Shown piece after piece: positions 10,804-25,200 of a DNA stretch of 64,000 bases (position 1 is the first letter of the stretch; each line of letters begins with the position of its first letter). The stretch spans positions 38,644,674-38,708,673 of the forward strand of contig CM068546.1 of the NCBI GenBank assembly GCA_035048495.1. The letters run 5' to 3'. The DNA is from Euptelea pleiosperma (Eukaryota; Streptophyta; Magnoliopsida; Ranunculales; Eupteleaceae). Made by a program: the position numbers and the translations under genes. The notes under the pieces are model-generated. The model did no database searches and was not told the DNA's origin. It saw only the letters and a program-made list of their open reading frames with translations.

Positions 10804-11768
10804 TGTGTGTCTTTCGTACCTATTTTCATTAAGTTCATCTAATTAAGCTATGTGTGCAGCTTCGACTTTTCCAACTTAAGAATTTTGGTTCTCTACCTGG
10901 AGTAGCCATAATTTATTCAAGGCCCAGGCTCTGAAGACGTGTCTTTTTCTAACTCGTCCTTTCACTCGTGTCCTGTGGACTCACGGTCGTTTTGCTTGGG
11001 TAAAAAGTGATAACAGCTCAGCGGTATCAACCACCGTTGAATTCTCGGAATCTACGCCCAAGAACACGGGTGAAAAGATTAGTCTCCTGAGCCCGACCCT
11101 TTTATGTTAGGTGGGGACCGTGTGCTCGGCCGTGGATTTCAAGAATATCCAACAGTGGTTGTCAGCAGTGGTGGAGCCACGAAGGACCCAGGGGGGAATT
11201 GCCCCTCTCAACTTTGAAATTCTTAATTTTTTCTTTTTTGCTTCCAAAAGTTCCCTTTTCCTTTGGTTTGCCCCCCTGGTTTTTTCTTTTTTTGCGGCTT
11301 ACTCCCCTTAACAATTTTTTTGGTGATTTTGCCCCCCATTGTCAAAATTCTGGCTCCGCCGCTGGTTGTCAATGCCGAGCTGGCATCACTTTTTGGGGCG
11401 CTGACAATCACAGTTGGATTCTTGAAATCCACGGCCACTGAGAGGGGTCAGAAGGAGCCTGATGCTTTTATATTTACCCCTCCAAACTAATCTTCCAAAA
11501 TTGCTGCGTGGTTTGAACTTTCTTATTTTGCCTCTTCTTCTAAAACACCCAGATATTCACTTGCGATGGCACATGCCACCAAAAACTAGTCTATTAACTC
11601 AAATAACTGATTCTTTCTTCACTTGATCAAAGTTTACTAACTCTTTCGCTGCGTCACGTTTCAGCTGGAGGCAGTTTAACAGGCGGCGGACACAAACTCA
11701 CTTCTCCATGGATGTTATTCCAAGTACTCATATTGATTTTAGAAAAATTTCTTAATGTAATCTTGTAA
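9180..11768 (+). CDS. Secreted galacturonan-binding WAK-type protein, no kinase
   Basis: Exon 1 is 9180-9951 (257 codons plus one base). It has an N-terminal hydrophobic signal segment, then a cysteine-rich GUB_WAK_bind domain (CRNLCGGIVIDYPFGVDDGC near residues 28-48) and the C-terminal WAK-associated motif CERCVRSGGTCGFDTDTEGM with CLC following. Such ectodomains bind pectin fragments at the cell wall. The frame runs into a stop only after the strong donor G|GTAAGT at 9951/9952. I propose exon 2 at 11665-11768 (acceptor TTTCAG). It continues in frame as AGGSLTGGGHKLTSPW and then a hydrophobic stretch LFQVLILIL to a TAA, giving 291 aa with a glycine-rich linker and a possible GPI-anchor or membrane tail. 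Exon 1 is well supported; exon 2 is inference. No kinase domain is found downstream. The 1.7-kb intron holds poly-T and MITEs. Confidence 0.75.
10245..10650. repeat. Degenerate copies of the fold-back MITE core
   Basis: Words of the shared core are recognisable: ACATGGATGTTTAGGCCAGCC (about 10466), its inverse GGCTAAACATCCATACAGTC (about 10515) and CCAATCAGGTTGATTTTTAG. Copies are truncated and rearranged; the borders are not defined. It lies in the large intron of the WAK-type gene. Confidence 0.55.
10739..10802 (+). repeat. Poly-T tract, 64 nt
   Basis: Uninterrupted T run followed by GTGTGTGTC. The length may be unreliable in the assembly. It lies in the large intron of the WAK-type gene. 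Confidence 0.95.
11166..11364. mobile_element. Short hAT-type MITE (CAGTGGTGGAGCC ends)
   Basis: Begins CAGTGGTGGAGCCACG and ends GGCTCCGCCGCTG. It is flanked by an 8-bp duplication with one difference (GTTGTCAG/GTTGTCAA). The interior is C/T-rich without coding capacity. It sits inside an older inverted repeat whose arms are GTGGATTTCAAGAATATCCAAC (about 11132) and its near complement (about 11410-11445). Confidence 0.7.
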
Positions 11769-12283
11769 TATCTCTTGTTTGTATAATTTGATTCAGAGTA
11801 CGTACTCTCTTACAATATCTATTCCCTATTATTTAAATCACAATTAACTTTCTTATAATTTGTACAAATTAGTAATGGAGATGAGCTCCAGACCCCACCG
11901 ATAAACGGTTTAATAAAAATAACGACAACTTAAATGGCTACCATCATGGTTTAAAAAACATGTTATATGGGATTCATTCTATATCTAAAAATGTTCATTA
12001 CAATGAAAATAACGGCCGTTATAACAATTTTAATCATAATTTATGTTTAGCTGAAAAAAGAATTCGTAAAACATAGAAAAAATGAAAATTTGCTGTTACT
12101 TGAGAACGACCGTTAAAATTGTCATGAAGATAATGCCAGTTAATCGTTACGGTGTTCTAGTCCTCTTGCAACCTACCATCCTGAAGAAAGCAACTCATGT
12201 ACAATCTGATGCCCACTATACCGAATCAGATCTCCAAACAATAGATGAGTTTACAAGAAGAGAAAGAAGAGAAGTTCTATAAG
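11769..12283. other. AT-rich intergenic stretch with MITE remnant
   Basis: No gene. From about 11890 to 12090 there are AACGGCC/CGTTAT words and TGGTTTAAAAAACATG resembling the hAT-type MITE family of 27673. The rest is unassigned. Confidence 0.35.
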
Positions 12284-12535
12284 CATGGTTTGAAGTCTCT
12301 GGCCGATCCCAATTTTGACCGTGTAAAGTACGTTAGGAATACAAGAGAACGGAAAGAAGAAAAAAAAATTCAAAGTCTTGGCCATCTCAAGATCGTCTCG
12401 CCGAGATGCACTATTCCATGAATAAACCTCACTCATCTCGTGCGAGACGACCTGAGACGGTGTTGTATCGGACTAATCCAGATCGAGATTGATGCCCACC
12501 GATTCGGCCTCCGATCTCGAGACTTTGAATGGTGG
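12284..12535. repeat. Worn MITE related to the element at 61247
   Basis: Starts CATGGTTTGAAGTCTCTGGCCGATCC and near its right end has CGGCCTCCGATCTCGAGACTTTGAA. The same start (CATGGTTCGAAGTCTCCGCCGATCC) and end theme occur at 61247-61537. Right border uncertain. From 12536 to 13284 nothing but the presumed 3' flank of the CAMTA gene is seen. Confidence 0.5.
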
Positions 12536-13284
12536 ATAAAAGAGACCTTAGTCAGGCGAGACAAATGTGCAGCTGAGGTGGTGGAACAAAAGGTCTACCT
12601 GTTGGATCACCTCTGGCTGTCCATTGCGCCGGAAAAAAAAAGTGATGCTGCAAAGTTCAAAATCACATGTAGACGTAGGACCCAAATGATTTGACATGAG
12701 CATATTCTAAAAATCGGATGCACACGTGTTTGTGAATATTGAGACCAAACTTTTTGCTGGCGCAAGTGGAAGTCTTTCCCCGGAGGGATGTAAATCTGGT
12801 CCACAGCCGGCTAAGCATCCAGGCCGGGGGGAAATTTACACCCCTATTCCCCCACCCTTCATGTTAAATTGTGAGGCAGCAAGTTGGCTGCACTGGTTAG
12901 AAAGAAGAGATCACACCATACAATAACAGAACACAAATCAGGCAGTTCCAGATAAAACATGGATATTCTCATTCTAGTATCAGGGAAACGAAAGTGGCTC
13001 CTCATGCGGGCAATATAGCATTAGTTCTTAATTACAGCAATATCATCATGCCTGTGTCCACAGTCAAGTTCCAATTTAGAACACCCTGTCCCTTCAAATA
13101 CTGTTTACAAGGATAGTCGCCTGCATATTTATCATACATGTACAATCTTTTTCTTTTTTCTTTTCCCCGTCCCGCATATGACAAAAGACCTACAATCTAA
13201 GCAAGACATGTCAGAAATACTTACAGGTGTAATTGGAACTGGTGGGACTGCTGAAATGCCCGGAAATCATCGGAATGTTAATGT

Positions 13285-16200
13285 TTAATCTGCCATGGAG
13301 GCAAGTGCTACTAGATCTTCGTCTGTTGCACCTTTTCCTGAACTTTGAACTTGCAACACTGTGCTATTCCCTTCACCTCCCATCTGTATAGATCAATATC
13401 AAGATTTAAAGTGTTAATGAAATAAAACATTGGCAAGAAAGAAACGAACTAAACTGTCAAGATTTAAAAAAAAAACACCGTAGCTAATCACATTAAGGAT
13501 ATACTGAAGAGAGTTCCTAAAAATGATGCTGCTACGATAAAAACATTGTCAAGAACAAAACTAGTTACTTGTCCCTTATTGACTACCACTTTTTTGCATT
13601 GGTTACATCAAGTAAAAATCACTTCACCGAAATTCAAGATCATAATCTTTTGTTGATTAGCTTTATATAGTGGGAAGGGAAAATTTGGTAAGAGGGTTTT
13701 GCAAACACTTCTAGGAACGAAGAAAGAAATGATTCCACAGGACTAGAAAATTTGCTGGGGTAGAATATAAGTCAACTGTTTCTAAAGTTTCCGCCTATGT
13801 TTTTACTAAATCAAAAGCTCACGTGTCACGTGTGCTTATCCCCTAAAACAAATAAATAAATAAAAGATCAACAGCTTATCTTCTTGTGCATAAAAATAAA
13901 AAAAATAAAAATTTCTTCGTAAGCTTATGTATTAAATAGTTGATAGTATCTTATCACAAAATACTGTTCAAGGGAAACAGACACCATAGAGGATGCAAGG
14001 TTCCCACACCAAAGAAGCCAGAAGTCAGAAGTGCGGGTGCACACTAAGAGCAGCACTCTTTCTTACTATTGATGAATAACACAGTTATTCAGAATTCTCC
14101 TCTCAGCAGATTGTTTTTTTTCTCTTTTTCTCAATTTCCTGTTTTCCTTGTTAAAGTGACATTCTTGATTAAAAATAGATGCTTAAATGGAAAGCAGGAA
14201 TATAGTGCCCAGTAGAATTAAGTAGCACGGGCTAGATAATAACTATGATTATTCAGGGTATGTATATGCACATACAAAGTTATAGGTTTATATCAAGTTA
14301 CTACATAAGGAACTGGTGATCACCTCTAATTTCTGAAAATTTGTAACGAGTCTCATATACTGATCACGTGCTTCCGGGTAACGAACCATGGATTGAACTC
14401 TTGCTAGAGCTTTCTCTACACCAGCAACTTTCTGTTTCCGACCAAGACGCAGAAACTCATAGTCATCAATCTTCCCAAGTTCAGGTTGGGCATTTCCAAT
14501 TGCTTTGTCAGCTCGAAAGCCACGCAACCCAGCTCCTTTCCGCCTCCAGCGCAATATAGCCTTTTCAACAATACTAACAGACCAGATGACCTTTTTATAT
14601 TGCTTACGAACTTGATGTCCCCTCACATGTGCCTGAAAGGAAACAAATCAGCAGAATGAGTTAACCAAGCATACCCTAGATTCATAGATGACACTTAAAT
14701 AAGTATGAGATACAAAGAGTAAAAGCCTACTGTTCTCAGAAATGTATAGTACCAGAGTGCGGTAAAAACTGTAAATAGGATAAGACTAGTTAAAAATAGA
14801 GAATAAATTTTAATTGATGCACTAGAACAGAAACATAATTTATTTACGGGCATGTGCCGAAACAAAACTAAAAGCTAGCGCATACAATTCTCATTGTTTA
14901 CAAGCATTAGAATATGATATTATCTCAATTTTTACTGTATCACACCAAAACAACATATAGTAATACTCAAGTTACGTAGGACTGAACCAATTTGACAAGA
15001 AAACGGCAGGCATATCATACAAATGCACCTATTCCTCTCAATTGGGTCTGACAAAGCAGCAGTCTATGCTAAACTACCTTCACACCATGGAACAATGATA
15101 CCTGATACTCGCTGTGTCAATGGGGCAGTAGCAGAGTTAGCTTATTTAGGCATGCAGGGGGCTTTCCCAGGTTTTCTTGTGTATAAGGGACTCTTATCTC
15201 TTGTGTAGCCTGAAGGCTTTTATCTATTGTTATTTTATTTTATAAACTGAGATTGCTTTCTTTCTGCAGGAAATGAAAAATATAGAAACCAATATCAAAA
15301 AAAATATCAGGTCTTTATTGACATAAAGGAGAAAAGAAATATTATTCGTGTTTTAGTCTATGATGCTCGGGTGTGAATATTAGCACTCACGTATCGATTA
15401 ATCCATTTACCGCTTGGAGAATCCAGTTCTCTTGTCAACTTCATTCACTTATGTAGTATATACATTTCTTCGGCAATGATCCCCAGGTATAAAAGATCAT
15501 GAGAGGAACACAGGATCTAATGGGTCATACAATGAAAAAACCTACACAAGGTAGGGAACTAGAGCCAAATCCCCTATGTACTGTAAATACCAACATATAT
15601 TACACAAATATCACACGTAAGACGTAACTACCCCAGATGGAACATCTAACCTGCAAAGTAATCAATCACAGGTTTTTTTTTATTATTATTTGCAGGCATT
15701 AGGTGTGTGTCACTAACTTCTCAACATATAATTAACCACCTAAAGCAAAATGGGAGGATGATTTATCCAAGTTAAGTGACCTCATCTAACTCCACGTTTA
15801 GGTCAAGGCAACACATACTTCGATGCATTAATTGTTCACTCAGTCTACCATGATGTCCTCACTAGGATTCCACAGAAGTTATACTTTGTTGGCTGATGAA
15901 CTAAAGGTAAGATATACAGTGGCTATACAGTGCATTTTATTTTTATTTTTGATAAGCAAGTTTTAATTTTCACCCTACATCATCTATCAAGTAGCCAATT
16001 CAAAAAATTATACATTAGAGTATTTTTTTCTGTGGTAGGTTGTTGAGTTAAAAGCGAAACTTGTATACTCTAATAACCCAAACAATCCAGTAAACAAATT
16101 TGATTAGCCAGGGAATGTACTCTGTTTTTTAAGTGAAGTGAATATCTAATATAATAAAATTAGCCAGGGAATGTGCTAAAAGATGCACGAGTTAATAAAG

Positions 16201-19200
16201 CATAAGAATACTCTAAATTCAATGCCATACCTGAATTTTTACAATACGGTAGCGTATCTTTAAAAATTCCTTTCGTCCCTTCCAACCACGATACTTTTGT
16301 TGGATTTTTATAGCTGCACCGTGCAAATAATTGCTGAAATGACTCATCTTTGGCGCCTTATTGTTCAAAGAGGCAAGAGCAACTAGGTCAGTCGAGATTT
16401 CAGAATTTTCATCATTCCTCTTTAACTGTCTATTATGACGGAATGAATGAGCACGGAAGGCAGCCTGAATTAGAGCAGCTGCTTGAGCAGATTTCCTAAC
16501 AGCAGCTAGGGGACCTTTCAGGGATAACTGCCCCTCTCTACCTCCATCTGGAGGGACAACACTTTGCTCCTCTACAGTCTCAACAGCCTTTTCTGCAGCA
16601 ATAGTTGCAGAAACACTGCCCATAACACTTTCCTTAAGAGACAATGAAGAGAGATGACTAGTCAAATCTGCCTCAGCCAAATATCCAGCAATCCCTTTAT
16701 GTCCTCTGCTTGATGCTAAATCAGCAGCTGTTCGTCCTCCAGGAAATTTTGGCATGGGGTCCTCCACTGCACCTGGAGCTGCACCCAATCTAACAAGTGC
16801 AACAACTGTTTCCTCTCTGGCCAACAAGCATTAATAAAACAGTAAGATAGTGGATAATGAAGATGCGATAATATACAGGCTCATATATAGCTGGCAACTA
16901 GGAGAGAATAATGTAACAATCGAAGGTAAACATTCATATTTACTAATCTATTAATTGATATGTAACTATAGAGAAAACTTACAACCAAGCCATAGAGAAG
17001 TAGATTAATGCCACCAATACCCGAAGGACCCAGGTTGCCCAAAGAACAATCATCAAAATTGAGCTTGATATCATGGAGAATCTTACATATAATCAAAGAG
17101 ATCTAGCACTTCGTTTCTTCATTGAACATCTCGTTCTCGTTGTGCCAACGTCGGCAAATTACAAGGCAGACCTTGTAAAATTTGGCATTAATAGGTTATC
17201 TAGGTGCTAATGCAACTTGGCCATTGTAGTTGGCCTTGATTTTGCGCTTTCCTTCCTTCCTTCTAATAAAAAAAACCTTGAAATCGAAATTTATTTCCTT
17301 TGAAGATTGCCATAGGAACTAATACTTTCATCTCAAAACCCTTTCTCTTGTCAACAAAGAATTTATCAAAGAAAGTAAATACAAAGTACAACAAACCCTC
17401 TGAGGTCAAGCAAAACCCTCGTCACAACCAGATTTTATATATAAACTATGTCAACAAGATGTAATTCTAGCTAAACTAGCCATTGCAAATCAATATAAGA
17501 ATCTCCTTTTTAAGGCAACCTATTTCTTGGATAACCTGATCATTGGATGACGCTGGCCAGCGGGGCAACAACTTGAACCAAAATCCACCAGGCTAATAAT
17601 TGCAATGCATTGGCTTGAATTACAAAGAAGAAGGGACAACTTACTGATCCTGCGTTTGCGAGTCTCCCTTTAGATCCAAATCCGACCATTGCTATTGATC
17701 TAGGTATTACTTGTGTTCCTACTTTAGTTCCTATTTCTAACCATGAGCCTATTGCACTATCTATTTCTGATGACCCTCTGAGTACTAATATAGATCTCCC
17801 TATTGCCCTCAGACTTATGAGATTGATAATAAGAAATATTTGCACCAGTAACAAAAGAACTCAATCAGAGTTCTATTGTCCTTGGCTGCAAACATGTCAT
17901 GGCCTTTACATCAGTTGATGTAAAGAATGTTTTCTTGCATGGAGACTTGACAGATAAAGTTTACATGAAGTTGCCACTTGGATTGAAACTTTCTGGAAGT
18001 GAAAACAGGGTGTGCAAAGAAGAAAACTTTGTATGGGTTAAAACAATCTCCTCAAGCATGGTTTGAGCGGTTTAGCGGGGCGGTTAGAAGAGTTGGCTAT
18101 ATACAGAGTCAGATAGATCACGCACTGTTTGTGAAGCACCAGCAGACCCGTACCACAGCGTTGATTGTTTATGTTGATGACATTGTCATCACAGGAGTGA
18201 TCCAGCAGAAATCAAGCAACTAAAGACTTTCTTGTCTTCTGAGTTTGAAACAAAGGATATGGGACCATTAAAATACTTTCTAGGAATTGAGGTTGCTAGG
18301 TCACAGAAAGGGATCTTTATATCTCAAAGGAAGAATGTCTTAGATTTGCTAACTGAAACTGGGTATTTGGAAGCACGACCAGCAAAGACTCCTATAGATC
18401 AGAACCATCAGCTGAACTCTGAGGATGATGATCTCTTTAAGGATGCAGCCATGTTTTAGCGATTGGTTGGTAGATTGATCTACCTAGCTCACACAAGGCA
18501 TGATATTGCCTATGCAATGAGTGTCAGTAGTCGGTTTATGCACCCACCACGATCACTACACCTTGAGGCAGCTCACAGAGTACTGCGATATCTCAAGGAA
18601 TCACCAGGTCGAGGCATATAGTTCAAACGTCATGGACATTTCAGGGTGGAAACATACAGTGATGCAGATTGGGTAAGGGCAGTTACTGATAGATGGTTCA
18701 CATCAGGTTACTGCGCCTTTGTTGGAGGTAATTTGGTATCTTAGCGCAGCAAGAAACAACTTGTTATAGCCCAATCCAGTCCAAAATCAGAGTTTCACTC
18801 CATGGCACATAGGTGTGTGAACTCCTCTAATTGAAGATTATGCTCGAGGAACTATGAATAAATGTAACAGAACCAATGAGCTTTTATTGTGACAATAAAG
18901 CGGCCATTAGCATAGCTCACAACTCAGTACAGCATAACAGGACGAAGCATATTGAGGTTGATCGACACTTCATCAAGGAGAAGCTTTAGCAAGGATTGAT
19001 GTGTACACCTTATGTAAGGACTTAGGAGCAGGTTGTAGATATACTTACTGAGAGAGTCAATAAATCAATCCTTAATACATTGAAAGGCAAGCTAGGCATG
19101 ATGGATATCTTCGCACCAGCTTGAGGGGGAGTATTGGATTTGTTGGATTGTGGGCCCCACGTGGGGGTGCACTTAGTGGGCTACATCCCACTGTCCCATG

Positions 19201-22200
19201 TGTACCAACCGAAGAGATGCTTACCGGCAGGTGGTCGAGTTGATAGACATTTTAATGGATGCTCTTGATAGACAATAGACATAAGGGTATCGACCGAAGA
19301 GATGCTTACCGGTAGGTGGTCAAGTTGAGGAGAGTGGAGGGCAGATGGCAGAAACAGTTGAGGTCGATCTCCCCCTACTTTGCAATGGTCCCTTTTGAAT
19401 AACACAACTAGGCAAGAGGAAAATTGTGCCTTGGTCGGAGAAACACTTCCTGATTTTTGCGGGATTTTAACCTTACTTGGGACCTGCCTTTCCACATTTG
19501 TTGTTCATGAGGGTGCAACACAAACACGTTTTTGATAGATAAGCTAGCCTGCCCCACTAGACAGCATATCTATGCAAACAAATACACCCCTTATGAAGAA
19601 TTATGGGGTAAGAAGGGATCACCCAATCACTAGAAGACATAAATCAGATGAGGAATACAACCATATCACGCCCGTATACTTCAACGTGCTCAGCTTACAC
19701 CTATCCACGCGATACGATATCGACACTGATATCGGATACTGCATGGATACTTCTACTTTACATATTTGTTATTTCTTATTTACTATCTTACTATTGTTTA
19801 TTTTCTTAGCTTGACAATTTCTTCATTCGTTTTGTCAACAAAAATCTATATGTGGTATATTGTAAAAAACTTTCATAATATTAGAAGTTCCATTACATTT
19901 CGTACGATGTATATATTAAAAGATTAATACTTAGCTTAAACTAAAGCATGGCATGGACATAATGATGGTATACCCATATCTGTATTCGTATCCATGTCCT
20001 GGAATTTAGGAAACAAAGAGTTGTATCCCCATTCCCCTACCAGTGTCTGTATCTGTACATCTTAGGTTTCTATGCCGTTCCAAACAGAAATATTGTCTAT
20101 CACAGTGATGAACTAAATCCTGAAAAAGAAGAAAATTTGAAATTGATGATACAGCAAAAATAGCATGTCCAGCCATTGCAGTAAATTCCTGCACTAATAA
20201 AGGATATGGTTGTTTACAGTTAAATTCCAGAGTTGGAAACTAAAGTTCAGGATAGTAATCTAACCTCCCAAAATATGCTGCCCAGTGAAGCCCTGTCCTT
20301 CCACGTGCATCTCTAAAACTGGGACTGACGCCAGCAGCAACTATGGGACCCATAGCCCATTCATAACCAAGAGCTGCTGCCATGTGGATAACTCCTTGGC
20401 CTTCATCATCCAAAATATGTGGCCCCTTACCTCCTTCATGGACTTTACAAACAAGCCACTCGTACAATCTGTCCTTCAGCAACTTCTGAATCAATGCATC
20501 TCTAGGATTTTCGTGGTTTCCCCCAAAGGCCTTGGAAGCCTTTTCAATCTGTTCCCACTCTTTTTCACCGTCACTTTGTGTTGAAAATATATCATTCTTT
20601 AGGTTGCATTTATCACATTCCTCAATAGAGCAGTCCAAAAATTTCCTGTCTAATCCTAAATATAGCTTTTTCGCAAAACGTATTTGAAGACGCATTTCAT
20701 CTTCCGGATCACTTTTAACAGCCATGGAGGATTTGTCTCCTGATGGCTTTTCACGATATTCAAACTCCCGAACCTCGCTGCAGGCCAACCTATTACTGCA
20801 GGTGATATAAAATGGAACACGTCCAGGAGCATGTAGAGGAGCTTGACATCGAAGGACATTATCAGTCACAACTTCAGCAGAAACCTCAACTTCACCAAAC
20901 ATACAGCACCACTTTGTGCCAGTAGGATGCTTGAAATCTCCCAAAAATGTACCTGAGATCAATACCTGAAAAAGGAAGCCATTAGCCATGTGCAGGTAGG
21001 ATCAACATGAATATGGTTACCAACCAAAAGAACGTCAATATATTTCTCAATTTCTCAATCATCAGTTCTTCAACATGTACATGTGATAGTGCATTTGTTG
21101 AGGAGTGTATCTGAGAAAACTGTTCTGTAAAAAATGCACACCTTTGTTTCAACCCTGGAATACGCCCAATCTGGCGAGAAGTCACGAATGCTAAATAGCT
21201 GTTCTTGGGAAAGGGAAGGGCCCAATGAATCAATATCCAATTGTATATGGCGTGATAGACTGGAGACCTCCTTGTCGTCATTCTGAGTATCAAGTGTATT
21301 CCAGTAATTGCCAGAGTCCGAAGCCATCAAGGAGTCGTCACAATCTCCACCAATTTCTTTATCCATCCATCTCCCAAAGCTGTCAAGTTTCTTCAGCTCT
21401 CCTGATGATGAATCACCTGCTAGAGTGGTATTTTTAAATCCCAAGGACGTTTCATTAGCAGAATCCAGTATGCGAGACCCAGAGTTATTCTGAAACTGAG
21501 GCGGCACTACAAAGAAATCATGCTCTTTTGAAAACTGAAACATATTATCTACCCCACTTAGTGCGCGCTTTTCAGAGGCAAAATGAACTACATGCCCAAT
21601 AATCTCATTTTCCCGATGTTCCTGCAGGATTAGTCAAATCCTCAGATCGCATTTAATGGAAGAGTACAACAGATTAATGCCATATCTTCAAAATAATGGA
21701 ACATGTAAAGAGCAAGAACCGAAGTGTGCATAGAAAGAAAGAGGCATGCCCATATGCATTTAGGTATTTATGCATGTATACATGCACCTACAGTACTGAT
21801 ATGCATTCACCTACATTTAGCAGTTTTTTGTCACCCGTTTGTGAATGACTTTACTTCCATGAATTTTTTTCAGCAACTTCCCTTCAGTGTTACCCGGATA
21901 CGGCAAGGATACGGGACCGACACGACATGGATACGGCATTTACACTTAAAATGAAGTATCCGACACGGATACAGCACCCATTTTGAAGTATCCGGGTATC
22001 ATAGCTTCCCTTCCATGATTTTGGATGGCCACGGTTTAACAACATGAAAACTTTTGCATTGCATGAACTAAAACACCTAAACTTTAAGTTATAGTTCAGG
22101 TAAGAAATATAATTCATCATCATTCATGACTGGAAGAGAATCTAAGAACTCACGCCCCTGAAGATATTTCTTATTACTTCAGGGGATTATATATAAAATA

Positions 22201-25200
22201 ATGGAAACAGAAGCCTCTGGGAATTTCTACAAAAATGACCCGTGAAGTTGAGTTGGTAACTGTTATGAGGCTTGAAGAAATTGATACGCCTTTCTTCGGC
22301 GGCTTTAGAAATTGTCTAGTGACCTTTGGTGAAGAGTTGTTCATAAGAAAGTATAACAGTTGTGAGAAGAATCAGGATAGTAGGGGTTATTTCAAGATGC
22401 AAAACTCAAGGATTTGAATGAGGATATGTTACGCACTCTTAAGACCTCATTAAGATCATAAGATATGTCTTAGAGTAGGGTCACAGTTAATTTTTGAAAA
22501 GATGTATCATGTTAGAATAATTCTCGAAGGTAGAGTACAGGTCACCCCAAGAAAGGATGGGTAGTTAGCACTATGAAAGCATTGACAAAATGGTGTCTAG
22601 TTAATGAGTGAAACTTGGAGATGAATTTGAACATTTTGTGCCCCCTTCTAGAGAGTAAATTGGGTTGGTATTGGGGAAAAAGGAGTCTCGAGCAAATATA
22701 TTGACATCGTTGAGGATATGGATGAAGGAATGGTAACTAATGTGAAGACAGATGTTGATGTGGAAAGTGAGTTGCCATTACAATGGGTTTGCACCTAGGG
22801 TAGGCCTGAGTCCAGATCTTTTTACATTAGGTACGGATGAGTTATTCAAGCGAAAGTCCCAGAGTGTATGCTATTTGTAGATGTACTACTGGTTGATGAG
22901 ACTTGAGGGGATAAATGTAAAATTGGTATTGCTTGCAAACCGAGGTTTTAAAGTAGAATAAAAGAAGAGTGTAGGTAGTGCAACTTTAGTACGGACATGC
23001 AGAGGGATGGAGCGTTAATCAAGATTGATGGACAAGAAATACTCCAACGAGATCATTTCCATTATTTAGGTTCATCCATAAGGAGGAAGAGGTTGAAAAG
23101 GACATTGCCCATAGATTACAAACCAAAGAGGAAATTTTAATTGTAATAAGAGCACAATCACGAATCTCGATTAACTGGCCGAGCTGCTAACGTAGCTAAA
23201 GTAGTGATGAATGCCTGCATGAAGTCGGAATTGCTAGTAATTAACAGTCAGCCATACAACGAATGATATAGATCAACCACGAGATTTCCCCAACTGCAAC
23301 ATTCAGAAATCTGTGAGTGCAAAAAGAAAGCTGAGATGCTTTTTGAAGCAAAATGTTGGGTCGTCAGAAATCAACATGTTCATAGAATAAGTGGAGCAAG
23401 AATGAGAATTTTAAGATGGATGAGTGGAATGACTAGGAAAATAGAATCAGAAATGAACATATCTAAGGGAATCTTGTTGTCAGGGTGTACCCTTTATGTT
23501 ATAAGGGACCCTTTTATATTGTAAGGGCATACTTTTCCATGTAAAGTTTTTACATAAATAAGAAGTTTGGAGTCATGTGAGTTATACATGCTCTCCTTTT
23601 CCTCTCCTCTTCTTTCTCTTCTCTCTCTCTTTCAAACCCTAGAACCAAGCCCTAGCCCTAACCCTAACCAAACCCTAAATCCAACTATTGAACTTGGTAT
23701 CAGAGCCATCACCTGAGGAAGAACACACTAGAAGACATCTAGAGAGGTATCGAGGTCATGTTGACGTCATAGGGCTTGGCTGAGAAGGCTACTACCTGCT
23801 CGAGAACGATTTTTCGAACTTTTAAGTGATTTTTGGGAATTTTTCCGAGGTGATCTTGAGGAACTTGTGCTCATTCTTCTCCATAAATAGTGAGAAATTG
23901 TTTTTTGACTTTCTGATTGTTTCAGATCTATTAAGGGTTTTTTGACTGGATTTGTCACATGTTTTCTACTTCCCTACATAATTTCCAACACAGCATCAAG
24001 TCCCATTGCAATCCATGGAGTTTTGAGGTTTCAAGATGAAAAACCCCTCTCTGGTTACCGCCAACCCAAGGCTTGTTTTCTACATGTAGACCCTGATTGT
24101 TGATGACTTGGATGTTTCTATGATGAGTTTCGTGTTTGGGATTAGTATTACAGTTGCAAGGACTGATACCCCATTTTAGGCTTAACGTCAACCTCTTTTT
24201 TGCTTTTTGATCATTTTTTGTGTGTTTGAGGGTTTGTTGTGTGTATACAACCCCTCTCTACAGTCCTTGTTGATATTTGGCATCTATGTCTACCGGAAGA
24301 GGTACCAAAAGAGGCACTGGAGGGTCCACCGTGAGCTCGGAAGCTACCTCTAGCAATGTTGGAGGGTCCGTAATGACTCCAATTGGCTTTAAGAACTCAG
24401 GTTTGCAGATTACTTCAGTCAAGTTGGATGGCAAGAATTATCTGGCATGGTCCCAAGCCGCAAGATGTATATCGGTGGCCGAGGCAAGTTGGGGTACATC
24501 ACCGGGCGCGTTGTTGAGCCCAAGACTGTGGATGACATGTTGTTTGAGAAGTGAGAGACTAAGAATCTCACAGTCATGTCTTGAATCCTCAATTCCATGC
24601 AACCTCATATCAGCCAGGGCTTCTTGTTCCTGCATACAACCAAGGAGGTTTGGGACACAACATTTCAAACCTACTCTCAACAGTAGAACTTGGCCATAGC
24701 CATTCAGCTTCGTTAGAATATCTCCCACCTTCATCAAGGGAACAGTCTTAATCAGACTACTTTGCTTCTCTTAGGAGCATGTGGGAGGAGCTGGACTATT
24801 ATCACACCTTTTAACCTACTTGTAGTGAGGATGGCAACAAGTACAGGAAGTTGGTCGAAGAGGCGCGAATCTTTGAGTTCCTAACAGGGTTCAACTCTAA
24901 GTATGCGTTAGTCAAGATTCAAATCCTTAGTCGTGACTCCGCTCAGTTAGGTGTACTCCTATGTCCATATTGAGGAGAGTTGATGCAGTGTCACGGCATC
25001 ATTCCCTGTTCTGGATAGACTTGCCCTTATATCTGCTTGAGTTCCACAGCATTCTCAGAAGAGTCAACCTTTTACGCCTTCTGCACAACTATCTTCCTCG
25101 CCTTCTGCTAGGAAGTTTTCAGATCGAGATAGGCCTAAGCGTGACTATTGTGGCCACATGGACATGTGAATGACAAGTGTTGGGATTTGCATGGTCGTCC

